Assembly (NCBI GenBank): GCA_910575545.1
Contig: CAJTFH010000005.1
Location: 99,132 to 163,131, forward strand
DNA from: Bacteroidales bacterium
Lineage (GTDB): Bacteria > Bacteroidota > Bacteroidia > Bacteroidales > Muribaculaceae
Reading direction: 5' to 3'
Length of the DNA stretch: 64,000 nucleotides
Both the position numbers and the translations under genes were made by a program. The notes beneath the pieces are model-generated. The model saw only the letters and a program-made list of their open reading frames with translations, searched no databases and was not told the origin of the DNA. This document shows positions 25,158-33,704 of this stretch, piece by piece; the first letter of the stretch is position 1, and each line of letters opens with the position of its first letter.

Positions 25158-27236
25158 ATGAAACAAGTAATCACATTCATAATCGCATTGCTCTGCGCTT
25201 TATGTGCTTTGGCGCAGACAGAAGCTCCCGATTCAATATCGACACATGAGCTCCAAGAGATAGTAATCCAAGCTCCTAAAGTAATCCGGAAAGCCGATAT
25301 GGATGTCTATCATCCTTCCAAAAGCGCGGTCGAAAACTCAAAGAACGGTATGCAGTTGCTCCGCAACATAATGATACCGACATTAACCGTAAATGACGCT
25401 CTCGGTTCAATCAGTGCTGCCGGACAGTCGGTGCAGGTAAGAATCAACGGCAGGGTCGCATCCATTGAACAGGTCAAAGCCCTTCTACCGGAAACGATCA
25501 AGCGTGTTGAATGGATTGACAATCCCGGACTGCGCTATAATGGGGCGAATTATGTGCTTAATGTCATAGTGGCTAACCCCACTCTCGGTGGTTCCCTAAT
25601 GTTGCAGGCAAAGCCTGCATTGAATCAGAAATGGGGATATTATCAAGGAGATGCCAAGTTAAATATAGGTCGTGCACAATGGAGTGTTGGCGGTTATTTC
25701 AAACTCACGGATGAGATAAAAGCCCATCGAGAGTATGAGGAAACTTTCACTTATCCCAGCGGAACCTCACTGACAAGAAAAGAGACGCCGCTTGGAGGAG
25801 AACTTGATAATTCACAGGGAGCGGCATGGATTACATATAACTATATAAAACCCGATACGACCATTTTCTATGTGTCGTTGCATGCAAATCGCAATTTTTC
25901 TGATAAATGGCAGTTCAACGGTTTGTTAAACTTAAGCAACGGAGATGATGGCATAGACCTTATGGATTCCAGCGGAAGAATAGGCACCACTCCATCATTC
26001 TCAGCATATCTTGAACAGCATTTTGCCCATAAACAGACACTGGTCGTGGATTTCAGCGCATCTATGTATGCCGGACATTCTTACTCAGATTATGTAGAGA
26101 AATATCCCGGTTCGACACATCTCATAAACGATATTCACACTTATATCAAGGACCGTAATCAAGCTTACGGATTAGAAGCAAACTATATTAAGCAATGGAG
26201 AGCCTCAAGATTTACCGCCGGAGTATCGTATACAGCCAATCGGAACCGCTCTACCTACGAGAATCTTGACGGGGCGGTGTTCCATCAGCGTCAGGACAAG
26301 GCATATTTCTTTGCCGAATATTTTCACCGCATTAACAAGGTAACCTTGACCGGAGGCATAGGGGCGCAATATACGTCATTCCTGTTCAAAGAGACAAGTC
26401 AGGGTAGCCGCTCATGGAATCTTCGTCCGCAGGCTACAGCGACATATTCGCCTAACCAGAATCATCAGTTACGTCTGAGTTTCACATCATGGCAGTCTGC
26501 CCCATCGCTCGCCGAAACCAATATAGCACCACAACAATTGGATGGATTCCAGTGGCGCATAGGGAATCCGAATCTGAAAACCTCATCATCATACATGCTC
26601 TCGCTGCGTTACAGTTATAATTTGCCACGCATCTCCGGCTCATTCGGCGTAAGAGAATTTACAAGTCCCAATGCCATAACTCCTTATCTTTATTGGGATA
26701 AAGACCGACTGATAACCGCATATGAGAACAGCAAAGGCCTGCAAAACATAAGTTTTTGGTTTGCGCCGCAGATAGAAGCTATTCCCTCATGGCTTGTAAT
26801 ATCAGGAACGATACAATACAGGGCAGAGCGTATGAAAGGCAATACATATAAACTATATAACCATTGCTGGAGTGGTGATGTCAGTGCGATGGTGACACAT
26901 TGGGGTTTTACGCTTGGATTCCAATATGTCAGAGCGCAGCGTGATCTCTGGGGTGAAAAGATTTCATGGGGAGAAGACATCTCTGTAATCGACCTTTCAT
27001 ATAATTGGAAAAACTGGGAGTTTAGTGGCGGTATGATTCTACCGTTTGGGAAGTATGATCAGGGTTCACGTTCATTGAGCAAATGGAACACCAATGAGAT
27101 GCACACGCGTCTTGACATGCGTATGCCGTATATCTCTATAAGCTATAATCTGCAATGGGGCAGACAAAAACGCGGAGCACAGAAGCTCGTGGAAGTTGAT
27201 GCCAACGCCGACCGCTCAAGTGCAGGCGGAAGATAA
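25158..27236 (+). CDS. Outer-membrane beta-barrel / TonB-dependent receptor-like protein
   Basis: 692 residues with signal peptide MKQVITFIIALLCALCALAQ. HELQEIVIQAPKVIRKADMD followed by VQVRINGRVASIEQVKALLP resembles the plug domain of the OMP_b-brl_3 family. From about residue 150 there is a long alternation of amphipathic strands typical of a beta-barrel (YYQGDAKLNIGRAQWSVGGY, LRLSFTSWQSAPSLAE). It lacks the carboxypeptidase-like domain and SusC-type features, and no SusD neighbour is present, so it is not a standard polysaccharide utilisation receptor. Substrate unknown. It is regulated from the divergent operator region and ends at a strong hairpin. It looks AT-richer than flanking genes by eye. 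Confidence 0.85.
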   Translation: MKQVITFIIALLCALCALAQTEAPDSISTHELQEIVIQAPKVIRKADMDVYHPSKSAVENSKNGMQLLRNIMIPTLTVNDALGSISAAGQSVQVRINGRVASIEQVKALLPETIKRVEWIDNPGLRYNGANYVLNVIVANPTLGGSLMLQAKPALNQKWGYYQGDAKLNIGRAQWSVGGYFKLTDEIKAHREYEETFTYPSGTSLTRKETPLGGELDNSQGAAWITYNYIKPDTTIFYVSLHANRNFSDKWQFNGLLNLSNGDDGIDLMDSSGRIGTTPSFSAYLEQHFAHKQTLVVDFSASMYAGHSYSDYVEKYPGSTHLINDIHTYIKDRNQAYGLEANYIKQWRASRFTAGVSYTANRNRSTYENLDGAVFHQRQDKAYFFAEYFHRINKVTLTGGIGAQYTSFLFKETSQGSRSWNLRPQATATYSPNQNHQLRLSFTSWQSAPSLAETNIAPQQLDGFQWRIGNPNLKTSSSYMLSLRYSYNLPRISGSFGVREFTSPNAITPYLYWDKDRLITAYENSKGLQNISFWFAPQIEAIPSWLVISGTIQYRAERMKGNTYKLYNHCWSGDVSAMVTHWGFTLGFQYVRAQRDLWGEKISWGEDISVIDLSYNWKNWEFSGGMILPFGKYDQGSRSLSKWNTNEMHTRLDMRMPYISISYNLQWGRQKRGAQKLVEVDANADRSSAGGR

Positions 27237-27265
27237 TACGAACAGCTTAATCATTCAGCAGCAAC

Positions 27266-27292
27266 CGCCCTCGGTCATGAGCGCCGAGGGCG
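27266..27292 (+). terminator. Terminator hairpin after the outer-membrane barrel gene
   Basis: Stem CGCCCTCGG / CCGAGGGCG with a 9-base loop, starting 30 bases after the stop codon; T residues follow at 27302-27307. Confidence 0.7.
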
Positions 27293-27313
27293 ATAACTGA
27301 AATTTTTCAAAAA

Positions 27314-27367
27314 AAAGTGGCCCGGGGTTTGCAGCTGCCCCCCCCCAATTTTTTTGTGGTATAAAAA
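27314..27367 (+). repeat. Direct repeat X, right copy
   Basis: Same orientation and nearly the same sequence as 23202-23254. It lies downstream of the tRNA-Met terminator on the tRNA strand. Confidence 0.85.
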
Positions 27368-27402
27368 ACGGAATCGCAGGAATATATTTCTGCGATTCCG
27401 TT
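27367..27402 (-). terminator. Rho-independent terminator of tRNA-Met
   Basis: Perfect 13-bp stem AACGGAATCGCAG / CTGCGATTCCGTT with a 10-base loop. Read on the minus strand it continues into a T-run (27366-27361), in the right direction for the tRNA. Confidence 0.85.
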
Positions 27403-27435
27403 AGATTGACGGTTTGTATCGGTGGTCCTACTTGG
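27402..27435 (+). repeat. Direct repeat Z, right copy, overlapping the tRNA-Met 3' end
   Basis: 34 bases repeated at 23430-23463 with two mismatches. Bases 27423-27435 are the discriminator, acceptor and T-stem 3' strand of the tRNA. Confidence 0.75.
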
Positions 27436-27496
27436 GCTTGAACCAAGGACCTTCTGATTATGAGTCAGCTGCTCTAACCGACTGAGCTATAGGACC
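27423..27496 (-). tRNA. tRNA-Met (anticodon CAT)
   Basis: 74 nt on the minus strand. The 7-bp acceptor stem GGTCCTA/TAGGACC is perfect, the D arm has AGCTCAGTCGGTTAGAGCA, the anticodon stem-loop CTGACTCATAATCAG shows CAT, and the T arm contains GGTTCAAGCC. CCA is not encoded. A CAT anticodon can also mark tRNA-Ile2 (lysidine); elongator Met is the simplest call. Its own promoter and terminator are visible. Confidence 0.92.
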
Positions 27497-27562
27497 GTGG
27501 AGCGGTTTTACGCTTCCCTCGCATCAGGTTGCCTCCAATGGCGGATTTCCCTAATGCGGTTG

Positions 27563-27570
27563 CAAAGGTA
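27563..27570 (-). promoter_or_regulatory. -7 box of tRNA-Met
   Basis: Minus-strand TACCTTTG followed by CAA. The identical TACCTTTGCAA occurs upstream of tRNA-Ala (40600-40590), suggesting a shared tRNA promoter type. Confidence 0.6.
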
Positions 27571-27723
27571 GGTATTCTCTGCCGAAAACGCAAATTTTCG
27601 GCGGCTTTTATTGCGGATTGGTGGAAAATATCCGTATATTTGACTCAGAAAAATTGGCTCCGCCAATGCGAACAGGCAATTCGGCCGACTATCGCTATTT
27701 TTTATTTCGTCGAATATTATTCG

Positions 27724-27731
27724 TATATTTG
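27724..27731 (+). promoter_or_regulatory. -7 box for cardiolipin synthase
   Basis: TATATTTG matches TAnnTTTG and is 87 bases before the TTG start at 27819. An identical CGTATATTTG also occurs at 27633-27642. Confidence 0.4.
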
Positions 27732-27818
27732 CCGATAGGGTCGGGGTTAAACGGTTTTAAGAAAAGATGGTATCTCCCTATTGCGGGTGAATAGTAATAC
27801 ACGTAATACACAAGGCAG

Positions 27819-29258
27819 TTGCATTGGTTTGAATATATCGATTTGCCGTGGGTGTGGTGGACGCTGCATGTGCTCTACGCCCTGACGATTCTCAGTGTCA
27901 TCGCGGTGGTGGTGAGCGAGAACCGTAATCCGGTGAAATCGCTTGCGTGGGTGACTGTGTTGCTTGTGGTGCCTGTTGTGGGATTGGTGCTCTATATTGT
28001 TTTCGGACGCAATATCCAGAACAAGCGTATAATCTCGCGCAAGAACCGACGTAAGCTGCGGCGGCTGGGTGCAGGAGGCGATATCGATCCCAGAAGAATC
28101 AAGCAGCCTGAACGGGTGCTGCCGTTGATTTCGTTGGCTTATTCGCTTTGTGGCACAAGCTATTACGATGGTAACAGAGCTGCGATTTTCGATAACGGGC
28201 GCGACAAGTTCGAGGCATTGCTGGAGGATATCGCCCGGGCCCGGCGGTTTATCAATATGCAATATTACATCATCGCTGATGATGTGATCGGCACCCGTGT
28301 GATGGATGCCCTTGTGGAACGTGCCCGTGCGGGGGTAAAGGTGAGGCTGATTTATGACCATGTCGGGTCGTTCAAGCTGAAAAAGAGGAGTCTCAGGCGT
28401 ATGCGTGATGCCGGGATAGAAGCATATCCATTCTTTAAAGTGGTCTTCCCTCCATTCGGAACCCGGATAAACTGGCGGAATCACCGCAAGATTGTCGTAA
28501 TCGATGGTGATATAGGCTATATAGGGGGGATGAATGTTGCCGATCGTTATCTGACCGGTGGTAAACTTTTCAACACCTGGCGCGACCTTCATCTGCGCAT
28601 CGAGGGGCCTGCAGTGGGAGCCCTGCAGCAGTCGTTTGCCGTTGACTGGAATTTCATGGGGCAGCCTCTGCTTGAGGATGGGTCTTCAGTGAAGGCAGTG
28701 GAGGGGGCTACGGTTGGGATGCAGCTTGTGACGGGTGGGCCTACAACGCAGTGGATGAACATGACGTTGCTTTTTCAACAGGCTATTGCGGGTGCGCGTA
28801 AGTGCGTGTATATCCAGACGCCCTATTTCCTGCCTTCCGAGGGGCTGCTGCATGCATTGCAGGGGGCGGCCCTGTCGAAGGTTGACGTGAGGGTGATGGT
28901 TCCAATGAAGTCTGACAGCGACATGCTGCGATGGGCGTCGTGTTCATACATACAAGAGTGTCTGCGGGCAGGAATCAAGATCTACCGGTATGAGAAGGGG
29001 ATGCTCCACAGCAAGGCTATTATCGTGGATGACGATTTTGCGACGGTGGGGTCGACGAATTTCGATTTCCGCAGTTTCGAGCATAATTTCGAGGCGAACA
29101 TGCTTGTGTATTCCCGTGAATTCAATGGGCGTCTCAAGGAGCAGTTCATGCGCGACCAACGCGATTGTGTCAGGGTTACCTCGGCGTCATGGCGCCGGCG
29201 CCCTCTCAGGGAGAAGGCGTTGGAGTCGGTGATGCGGCTGTTTTCCCCGATATTATAA
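27819..29258 (+). CDS. cls: Cardiolipin synthase (phospholipase D superfamily)
   Basis: 479 residues, the normal length for bacterial cardiolipin synthases. Two N-terminal membrane helices (about 12-33 and 42-62) precede two phospholipase D domains with HxK motifs: His222 in NHRKIVVIDGDIGYIGGMN and His397 in HSKAIIVDDDFATVGSTNFD. The enzyme condenses two phosphatidylglycerol molecules, or uses phosphatidylethanolamine in some homologues, at the inner membrane. The start is TTG with an AAGG ribosome site 4 bases upstream; no ATG is available before the first membrane helix. Confidence 0.95.
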   Translation: MHWFEYIDLPWVWWTLHVLYALTILSVIAVVVSENRNPVKSLAWVTVLLVVPVVGLVLYIVFGRNIQNKRIISRKNRRKLRRLGAGGDIDPRRIKQPERVLPLISLAYSLCGTSYYDGNRAAIFDNGRDKFEALLEDIARARRFINMQYYIIADDVIGTRVMDALVERARAGVKVRLIYDHVGSFKLKKRSLRRMRDAGIEAYPFFKVVFPPFGTRINWRNHRKIVVIDGDIGYIGGMNVADRYLTGGKLFNTWRDLHLRIEGPAVGALQQSFAVDWNFMGQPLLEDGSSVKAVEGATVGMQLVTGGPTTQWMNMTLLFQQAIAGARKCVYIQTPYFLPSEGLLHALQGAALSKVDVRVMVPMKSDSDMLRWASCSYIQECLRAGIKIYRYEKGMLHSKAIIVDDDFATVGSTNFDFRSFEHNFEANMLVYSREFNGRLKEQFMRDQRDCVRVTSASWRRRPLREKALESVMRLFSPIL

Positions 29259-29617
29259 TGGGGTGTGGTGAACTTTTTGCCAGTGGTGTTGTTGTATGGA
29301 TGCGCTATTGGCATCGCACGCTATAGAATCGCATATGCGGGTTGACGTAAATTATTGGTTTACAATGGAGATGTCAAGGCGTCTTAATCTGTTGGCTGGA
29401 TATGGCTATACTAAATAAACCTAAAATTTTATTATTAAGGAAATTTTTCCGTAATGAGGGCTTGCAATTCAAAAAAAGGTGCGTAACTTTGCACCCGAAA
29501 AACTGCGCGAGTCTCAGCTCTGATGCGTGACCGCCCTCAAGCGGCTATGGCCGGCAAAGGTTTTCAACAAAGCTACGACAACAAACACAAAAACATCATT
29601 TTAATACATCTAAGGAA
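29259..29617. other. Intergenic region and pckA leader
   Basis: 359 bases without an ORF. Bases 29259-29450 show no clear feature beyond a short palindrome (GTAAATTATTGGTTTAC). The pckA promoter is at 29462-29491, leaving a 5' leader of about 120 bases that includes a GC-rich segment (29528-29558, CCGCCCTCAAGCGG then GGCCGGC) able to fold, and an A-rich stretch before the start codon. Confidence 0.5.
29462..29491 (+). promoter_or_regulatory. pckA promoter
   Basis: -7 box TAACTTTG (29484-29491) with TTG at 29462-29464, 19 bases apart, matching the Bacteroidetes -33/-7 arrangement. Confidence 0.65.
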
Positions 29618-31219
29618 ATGAGCAAGATTGATTTAACCCAGTATGGAATCACTGGCACTCCCAAGATTATCCACAACCCTTCGTGGGACGAACTCTACAT
29701 TGACGAGACAAACCCCGGCCTGACAGGCTATGAGAAGGGCCAGGATACAGAGCTTGGCGCAGTTAACGTGATGACCGGTATCTACACAGGCCGTTCACCC
29801 AAAGACAAATTCTTTGTGGAGGACGAAGTGTCGAAAAACACTATCTGGTGGACATCAGACGATTATAAGAACGATAACAAACCCATCACTCCCAAAACAT
29901 GGGACGCTTTGAAGGCAATCGCCGACAAGGAGCTCAGCGACAAGACCCTTTATGTTGTTGACGCATTCTGCGGTTCCAACAAAGACACCCGTCTGGCAGT
30001 GCGTTTCATCATGGAGGTTGCATGGCAGGCACACTTCGTGACCAACATGTTTATCCGTCCCACCAAGGAAGAGCTTGAAAACTTCACTCCCGACTTCGTG
30101 GTTATGAATGCATCTAAAGCCAAAGTCGAGAACTGGAAAGAGCTTGGCATCAACTCCGAGACATGTGTTGCCTTCAACCTCACCGAGCGTATGCAGGTTA
30201 TCATCAACACATGGTATGGCGGCGAGATGAAGAAAGGTATGTTCTCAATCATGAACTACTATCTGCCTTTGAAAGGGATGGCTTCGATGCACTGCTCGGC
30301 CAACACCGACATGCAGGGTGAAAACACAGCTATCTTCTTCGGTCTCAGCGGCACCGGTAAGACCACATTGTCGACCGATCCCAAACGTCTGCTCATCGGT
30401 GATGACGAACACGGCTGGGACGATAACGGCGTGTTCAACTTCGAGGGTGGCTGCTATGCCAAGGTTATCAACCTCGACAAAGAAAGCGAGCCCGATATCT
30501 ACAATGCTATCCGCCGCAACGCCCTTCTGGAAAATGTTACCGTTAACGCAGAAGGCAAAATCGATTTCGCCGACAAGAGCGTTACAGAGAACACCCGCGT
30601 AAGCTATCCCATCAACTTTATCGAGAAAATCGCCCCGGGTAGCCACGGCCCCGCAGCCAAGAACGTGATTTTCCTGTCGGCCGACGCATTCGGAGTGCTT
30701 CCTCCGGTTTCAATCCTGACTCCGGAGCAGACCAAATATTACTTCCTGTCGGGCTTCACCTCGAAACTCGCCGGCACAGAACGCGGCATCACCGAACCTA
30801 CTCCGACATTCTCGGCTTGCTTCGGCGCAGCTTTCTTGAGCCTGCATCCCACAAAATATGCAGAAGAGCTGGTTAAGAAGATGGAGAAGAGCGGTGCCAA
30901 GGCATATCTGGTTAACACCGGTTGGAACGGCTCGGGCAAACGTATCTCAATCCGTGATACCCGTGGTATCATCGACGCTATCCTCGACGGTGCTATCCTG
31001 AAGGCCCCCACCAAGCAGATTCCTATCTTCAACTTCACTGTTCCCACCGAACTCCCCGGTGTTGATCCGAAGATCCTGGATCCCCGCGATACTTATGCAA
31101 ATGCAGAAGAGTGGACAACCAAGGCAACCAAACTCGCTGAGATGTTTATCAACAACTTCAAGAAGTTCGAGCACAACGAAGCAGGTAAAGCACTCGTTGC
31201 AGCTGGTCCCAAGTTGTAA
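29618..31219 (+). CDS. pckA: Phosphoenolpyruvate carboxykinase (ATP)
   Basis: 533 residues, the usual family length. Visible hallmarks are [14 protein letters not shown], the kinase-1a P-loop [11 protein letters not shown] (242-252), the metal-binding [11 protein letters not shown], and [21 protein letters not shown]. In anaerobic Bacteroidales this enzyme usually works in the carboxylating direction, fixing CO2 onto PEP and making ATP on the way to succinate and propionate; that is family knowledge. Codon use is strongly biased (AAC, GGC, CGT), as expected of a highly expressed gene. Terminated by the hairpin of copy B of the 177-bp element. Confidence 0.98.
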   Translation: MSKIDLTQYGITGTPKIIHNPSWDELYIDETNPGLTGYEKGQDTELGAVNVMTGIYTGRSPKDKFFVEDEVSKNTIWWTSDDYKNDNKPITPKTWDALKAIADKELSDKTLYVVDAFCGSNKDTRLAVRFIMEVAWQAHFVTNMFIRPTKEELENFTPDFVVMNASKAKVENWKELGINSETCVAFNLTERMQVIINTWYGGEMKKGMFSIMNYYLPLKGMASMHCSANTDMQGENTAIFFGLSGTGKTTLSTDPKRLLIGDDEHGWDDNGVFNFEGGCYAKVINLDKESEPDIYNAIRRNALLENVTVNAEGKIDFADKSVTENTRVSYPINFIEKIAPGSHGPAAKNVIFLSADAFGVLPPVSILTPEQTKYYFLSGFTSKLAGTERGITEPTPTFSACFGAAFLSLHPTKYAEELVKKMEKSGAKAYLVNTGWNGSGKRISIRDTRGIIDAILDGAILKAPTKQIPIFNFTVPTELPGVDPKILDPRDTYANAEEWTTKATKLAEMFINNFKKFEHNEAGKALVAAGPKL

Positions 31220-31253
31220 TTCACAGTATGCCGGTCGGGCATACGTTAGATAA

Positions 31254-31289
31254 AAGGCGCTGTGTCGAAATTCGACCAACGCCTTTTTT
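31254..31289 (+). terminator. pckA terminator, part of the interspersed element
   Basis: Hairpin AAGGCGCTGTGTCGAA / TTCGACCAACGCCTT with a few mismatches, followed by TTTTTT. A closely related stem appears at 23401-23430 and, in part, at 56575-56602. Confidence 0.8.
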
Positions 31290-31431
31290 GCATCCGGATG
31301 GAGAGGGTGCTGTCAGAATGGTTCAGATGGTAGGAGCCTGAGGGTGAGGGTGAAGGGAGTTGACTAAGGTCAATGACCGAACCCGAAGCCCTCGGGCGAC
31401 GACCCAGATGAGCCATTATGACACACCCTCT
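31255..31431 (+). repeat. 177-bp interspersed element, copy B
   Basis: Inverted copy of 23254-23430 with a single difference (GCGCTG versus GCGTTG). It comprises the pckA terminator hairpin and the 130-bp unit with imperfect terminal inverted repeats (31302-31431), then runs into a short T-rich stretch. It fills the gap between pckA and the convergent fimbrial operon. Confidence 0.85.
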
Positions 31432-31480
31432 TTGTTTTGTTTCAGTAGTTATTGTTTTGCAGACACCGGTAGGCGCAGGG

Positions 31481-32578
31481 TCAGTTGTAGTTGCTTTCAA
31501 CGTCGATGAAAGTGTCGACAGTGGGTGAGCCGAAGTTTATCGCGCCCATTTCGGGGTTGGCGTTGATGATGAGGTTGTAGATGTAGTGGTAGCCGGGTTG
31601 CCATGCAGAGAACTGGGTTGTAGAGAGAGGGAATTTCAGAATTCCGTCGCCGAAGGAGCTTCCTGTAGCTATATTCTCAGGCGGAGTGTTGTCGTTAGGC
31701 CATAGTTTTGTGCCTGTTTCCGCATCGTAGATCGAACACATTATTGCAATGAAAGAATCGTTGCCGAATCCTTCTGACCGGTATGTCAATGTTTGAGGAA
31801 TCAGATATTTAGGGCCTCCCCAGTCGCCGTCGCTCATATCGGTAGGGGTTGTTGTCAGCAGAAGCCGTTCATCAAGAGACCGCGATATGTGGAATGCATA
31901 TATATATGGTGTGTTCAGGTTATCCCATGTGCCGATGCTGTTTTGGGCAGGTGTTCCTGTTGTTGTGTTGGTTGATGCCTGGGGGAAGTGGAACTGGCCT
32001 TTCATCATCAGCCCTTTCATCACCGCATTTGTCACATAGACTTTCAGCCGTGTGTTGGATGAACTTAGGTTTAGTGTTACTTTTGAAAGGGCATGGCGGA
32101 AGTTGAGTATTACCTGTGCATTGTTGGCTGCCGGTTCTCCTTTGTTGTCGAGGCTTACGGCATAAATCAGGTCGGTATGGCCGGGAAAATTATAATATTC
32201 TACCGGTTTGAGGGGGCCGTCGGTGCTTGCCCATCCTTCAGGGGCGAAGGCATAGAAGTCGACAGGCTCGCTCGGCCAATATTTCAAGGGAGAATAAGTC
32301 CATGTGTTTGAGGCGGTTTTCTTTACCGTGACATTGTTCATGAACAACTGGGGGTCGGTGGCGGAACCGGTATAGGCATAAACCGCGAATTCAGAGAGAT
32401 TGTTTGTGGTTATGTCTGAGGCTGCCCTTGAGGCATATTCCGCGCCGGCGGCGAACCGGATAGCGTTGTCGCCTGGAGTAGCTGCCGTTTGTTCGTCGGC
32501 TTCGCTACAAGCTGAAAGCATGGCACCTGCCGTTATGAATGCAAGGGGGATGCTGATTTTGTTAAGTCTGTTATTCAT
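31481..32578 (-). CDS. Fimbrillin family lipoprotein (Mfa-like)
   Basis: 365 residues with a lipobox (LSAC, Cys24). IRFAAGAEYASRAASDITTN is the typical start of mature Bacteroidales fimbrillins, with an Arg that could be a gingipain-like cleavage site. It is followed by FAVYAYTGSATDPQLFMNNV, WTYSPLKYWPSEPVDFYAFA and VILNFRHALSKVTLNL, all characteristic of the fimbrillin fold. As lipoprotein precursors such proteins reach the surface and polymerise by strand exchange. Last gene of a three-gene minus-strand cluster with DUF5119 and DUF3575 genes. Confidence 0.92.
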   Translation of the reverse strand: MNNRLNKISIPLAFITAGAMLSACSEADEQTAATPGDNAIRFAAGAEYASRAASDITTNNLSEFAVYAYTGSATDPQLFMNNVTVKKTASNTWTYSPLKYWPSEPVDFYAFAPEGWASTDGPLKPVEYYNFPGHTDLIYAVSLDNKGEPAANNAQVILNFRHALSKVTLNLSSSNTRLKVYVTNAVMKGLMMKGQFHFPQASTNTTTGTPAQNSIGTWDNLNTPYIYAFHISRSLDERLLLTTTPTDMSDGDWGGPKYLIPQTLTYRSEGFGNDSFIAIMCSIYDAETGTKLWPNDNTPPENIATGSSFGDGILKFPLSTTQFSAWQPGYHYIYNLIINANPEMGAINFGSPTVDTFIDVESNYN

Positions 32579-32659
32579 AGTGTTTAGCTTTTATTTTAGC
32601 TTCTGTCTAATGACCGTGTAGTTTCTCCGAATGCTATATGAGGCTTGGGAGGCGGTTTG

Positions 32660-33661
32660 TCAGTTCTCGGTGTTTATGTCGATTATTATCACGGTCCATC
32701 CGTCGACACCCACGTCGAGGTCGCCTTCTCCAATCGGAGGTTTCGGCGTTTCTCCATCGGGGATTTCAAGGCCGTCGATTACTATAGTAACGTTGTGGGG
32801 GTCAGGTGAGTTCACAATCTGTTCGGTTACGTCGCGTCGGGCGTTGACGGTTGTGCCGTCGTTGAGTCTGGCAGTGACGGTCAGGATGTTTGTGTCGCTT
32901 TCGATATGCCCGAAACATGTCAGGCTGCCTGTTATTGTCTGCGGTTTGTGAACTGCCATAGGAAAAGGTTCTGTTACGTCGGGAGGTTGCAGGTCGCCGT
33001 TGGCCAGTGTTATGCCGCCGGCCAGACCTGATAGGCTTCCGGCGATTGAAACTGTCCGGTCGGAGTTCTTGACATTGCGGATTATAACGGTGTAGATGCA
33101 TGTGCGGTAGTTCATTGGGCATTTTACGATTGATTTGCCGCATTCAACGGTTTTCCCTTCCGGGGAGGAGGGTTCGGAATATCTTACGCCGCAGATGGTA
33201 ATGTCGAGATTGTCGATGCATCCGGCGTAGATGTTTTCAGGCATTGTGCGGAGTGGCGGAGTGGCGGCGGATTCGTTCTGAAGAGTGGTTATACCCGGAG
33301 TGGTGGCACCGAACAGGTCGTAGTGGCCGGTGTCGGTGAACCGCACGTTATGGGTGTCGTTGTTGAATGCCAGCATCCGGTATGTGCCTGGTGACAGTTC
33401 GACCTGTCCGCCAGTCTGCCCAGCAATGTCGAACCTCCATATTCGTCCGTCATTTTCCGTGGGGAAGAAATATACGGTCATTCCCTCGTGGTGTGCCTGA
33501 GGGAGGTCTTCCCAATCGAACCGCAGGTTGATTTTCCGGAGCATATTCTCCGAACATTCTATTTCTTTATGCGGTTGACAGCCGTAAGACAGCAATGTGA
33601 GCACCATCAGCGGAATGGCGGTCAATGCATGTAATATTGCCATACGTTGTGTAGCTGTCAT
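32660..33661 (-). CDS. DUF5119 fimbrial accessory lipoprotein
   Basis: 333 residues, lipobox LLSYGC (Cys28). The segment RKINLRFDWEDLPQAHHEGM with MTVYFFPTENDGRIWRFDI and LSPGTYRMLAFNNDTHNVRF is typical of DUF5119/FimB-Mfa2-like anchor proteins, which pair with a fimbrillin and may cap or anchor the fibre. A second Met (MAILHALTAI) 18 bases downstream could be the start. It lies 81 bases upstream of the fimbrillin gene and 43 bases after the DUF3575 gene. Confidence 0.85.
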   Translation of the reverse strand: MTATQRMAILHALTAIPLMVLTLLSYGCQPHKEIECSENMLRKINLRFDWEDLPQAHHEGMTVYFFPTENDGRIWRFDIAGQTGGQVELSPGTYRMLAFNNDTHNVRFTDTGHYDLFGATTPGITTLQNESAATPPLRTMPENIYAGCIDNLDITICGVRYSEPSSPEGKTVECGKSIVKCPMNYRTCIYTVIIRNVKNSDRTVSIAGSLSGLAGGITLANGDLQPPDVTEPFPMAVHKPQTITGSLTCFGHIESDTNILTVTARLNDGTTVNARRDVTEQIVNSPDPHNVTIVIDGLEIPDGETPKPPIGEGDLDVGVDGWTVIIIDINTEN

Positions 33662-33704
33662 TTTTCTTATGATATTTCAATGGAATTTATGTCGGAAATG
33701 TTGC

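Larger units (their letters stand above)
27237..27818. other. Intergenic region holding terminator, repeats, tRNA and promoters
   Basis: Apart from the tRNA-Met this 582-base stretch holds no gene. It contains the beta-barrel terminator (27266-27292), repeat X (27314-27367), the tRNA terminator (27367-27402), repeat Z, the tRNA promoter box (27563-27570), and two CGTATATTTG motifs (27633-27642 and 27722-27731), the second a plausible -7 box for cardiolipin synthase. Confidence 0.6.

Noticed and set aside
25158..27236. Interpretation of the beta-barrel as SusC
   Set aside because: It is far shorter than SusC (about 1000 residues), lacks the carboxypeptidase-like domain and has no SusD neighbour.
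27529..27738. 69-codon frame after tRNA-Met
   Set aside because: It spans the tRNA promoter and AT-rich promoter motifs, with no ribosome site or family resemblance.
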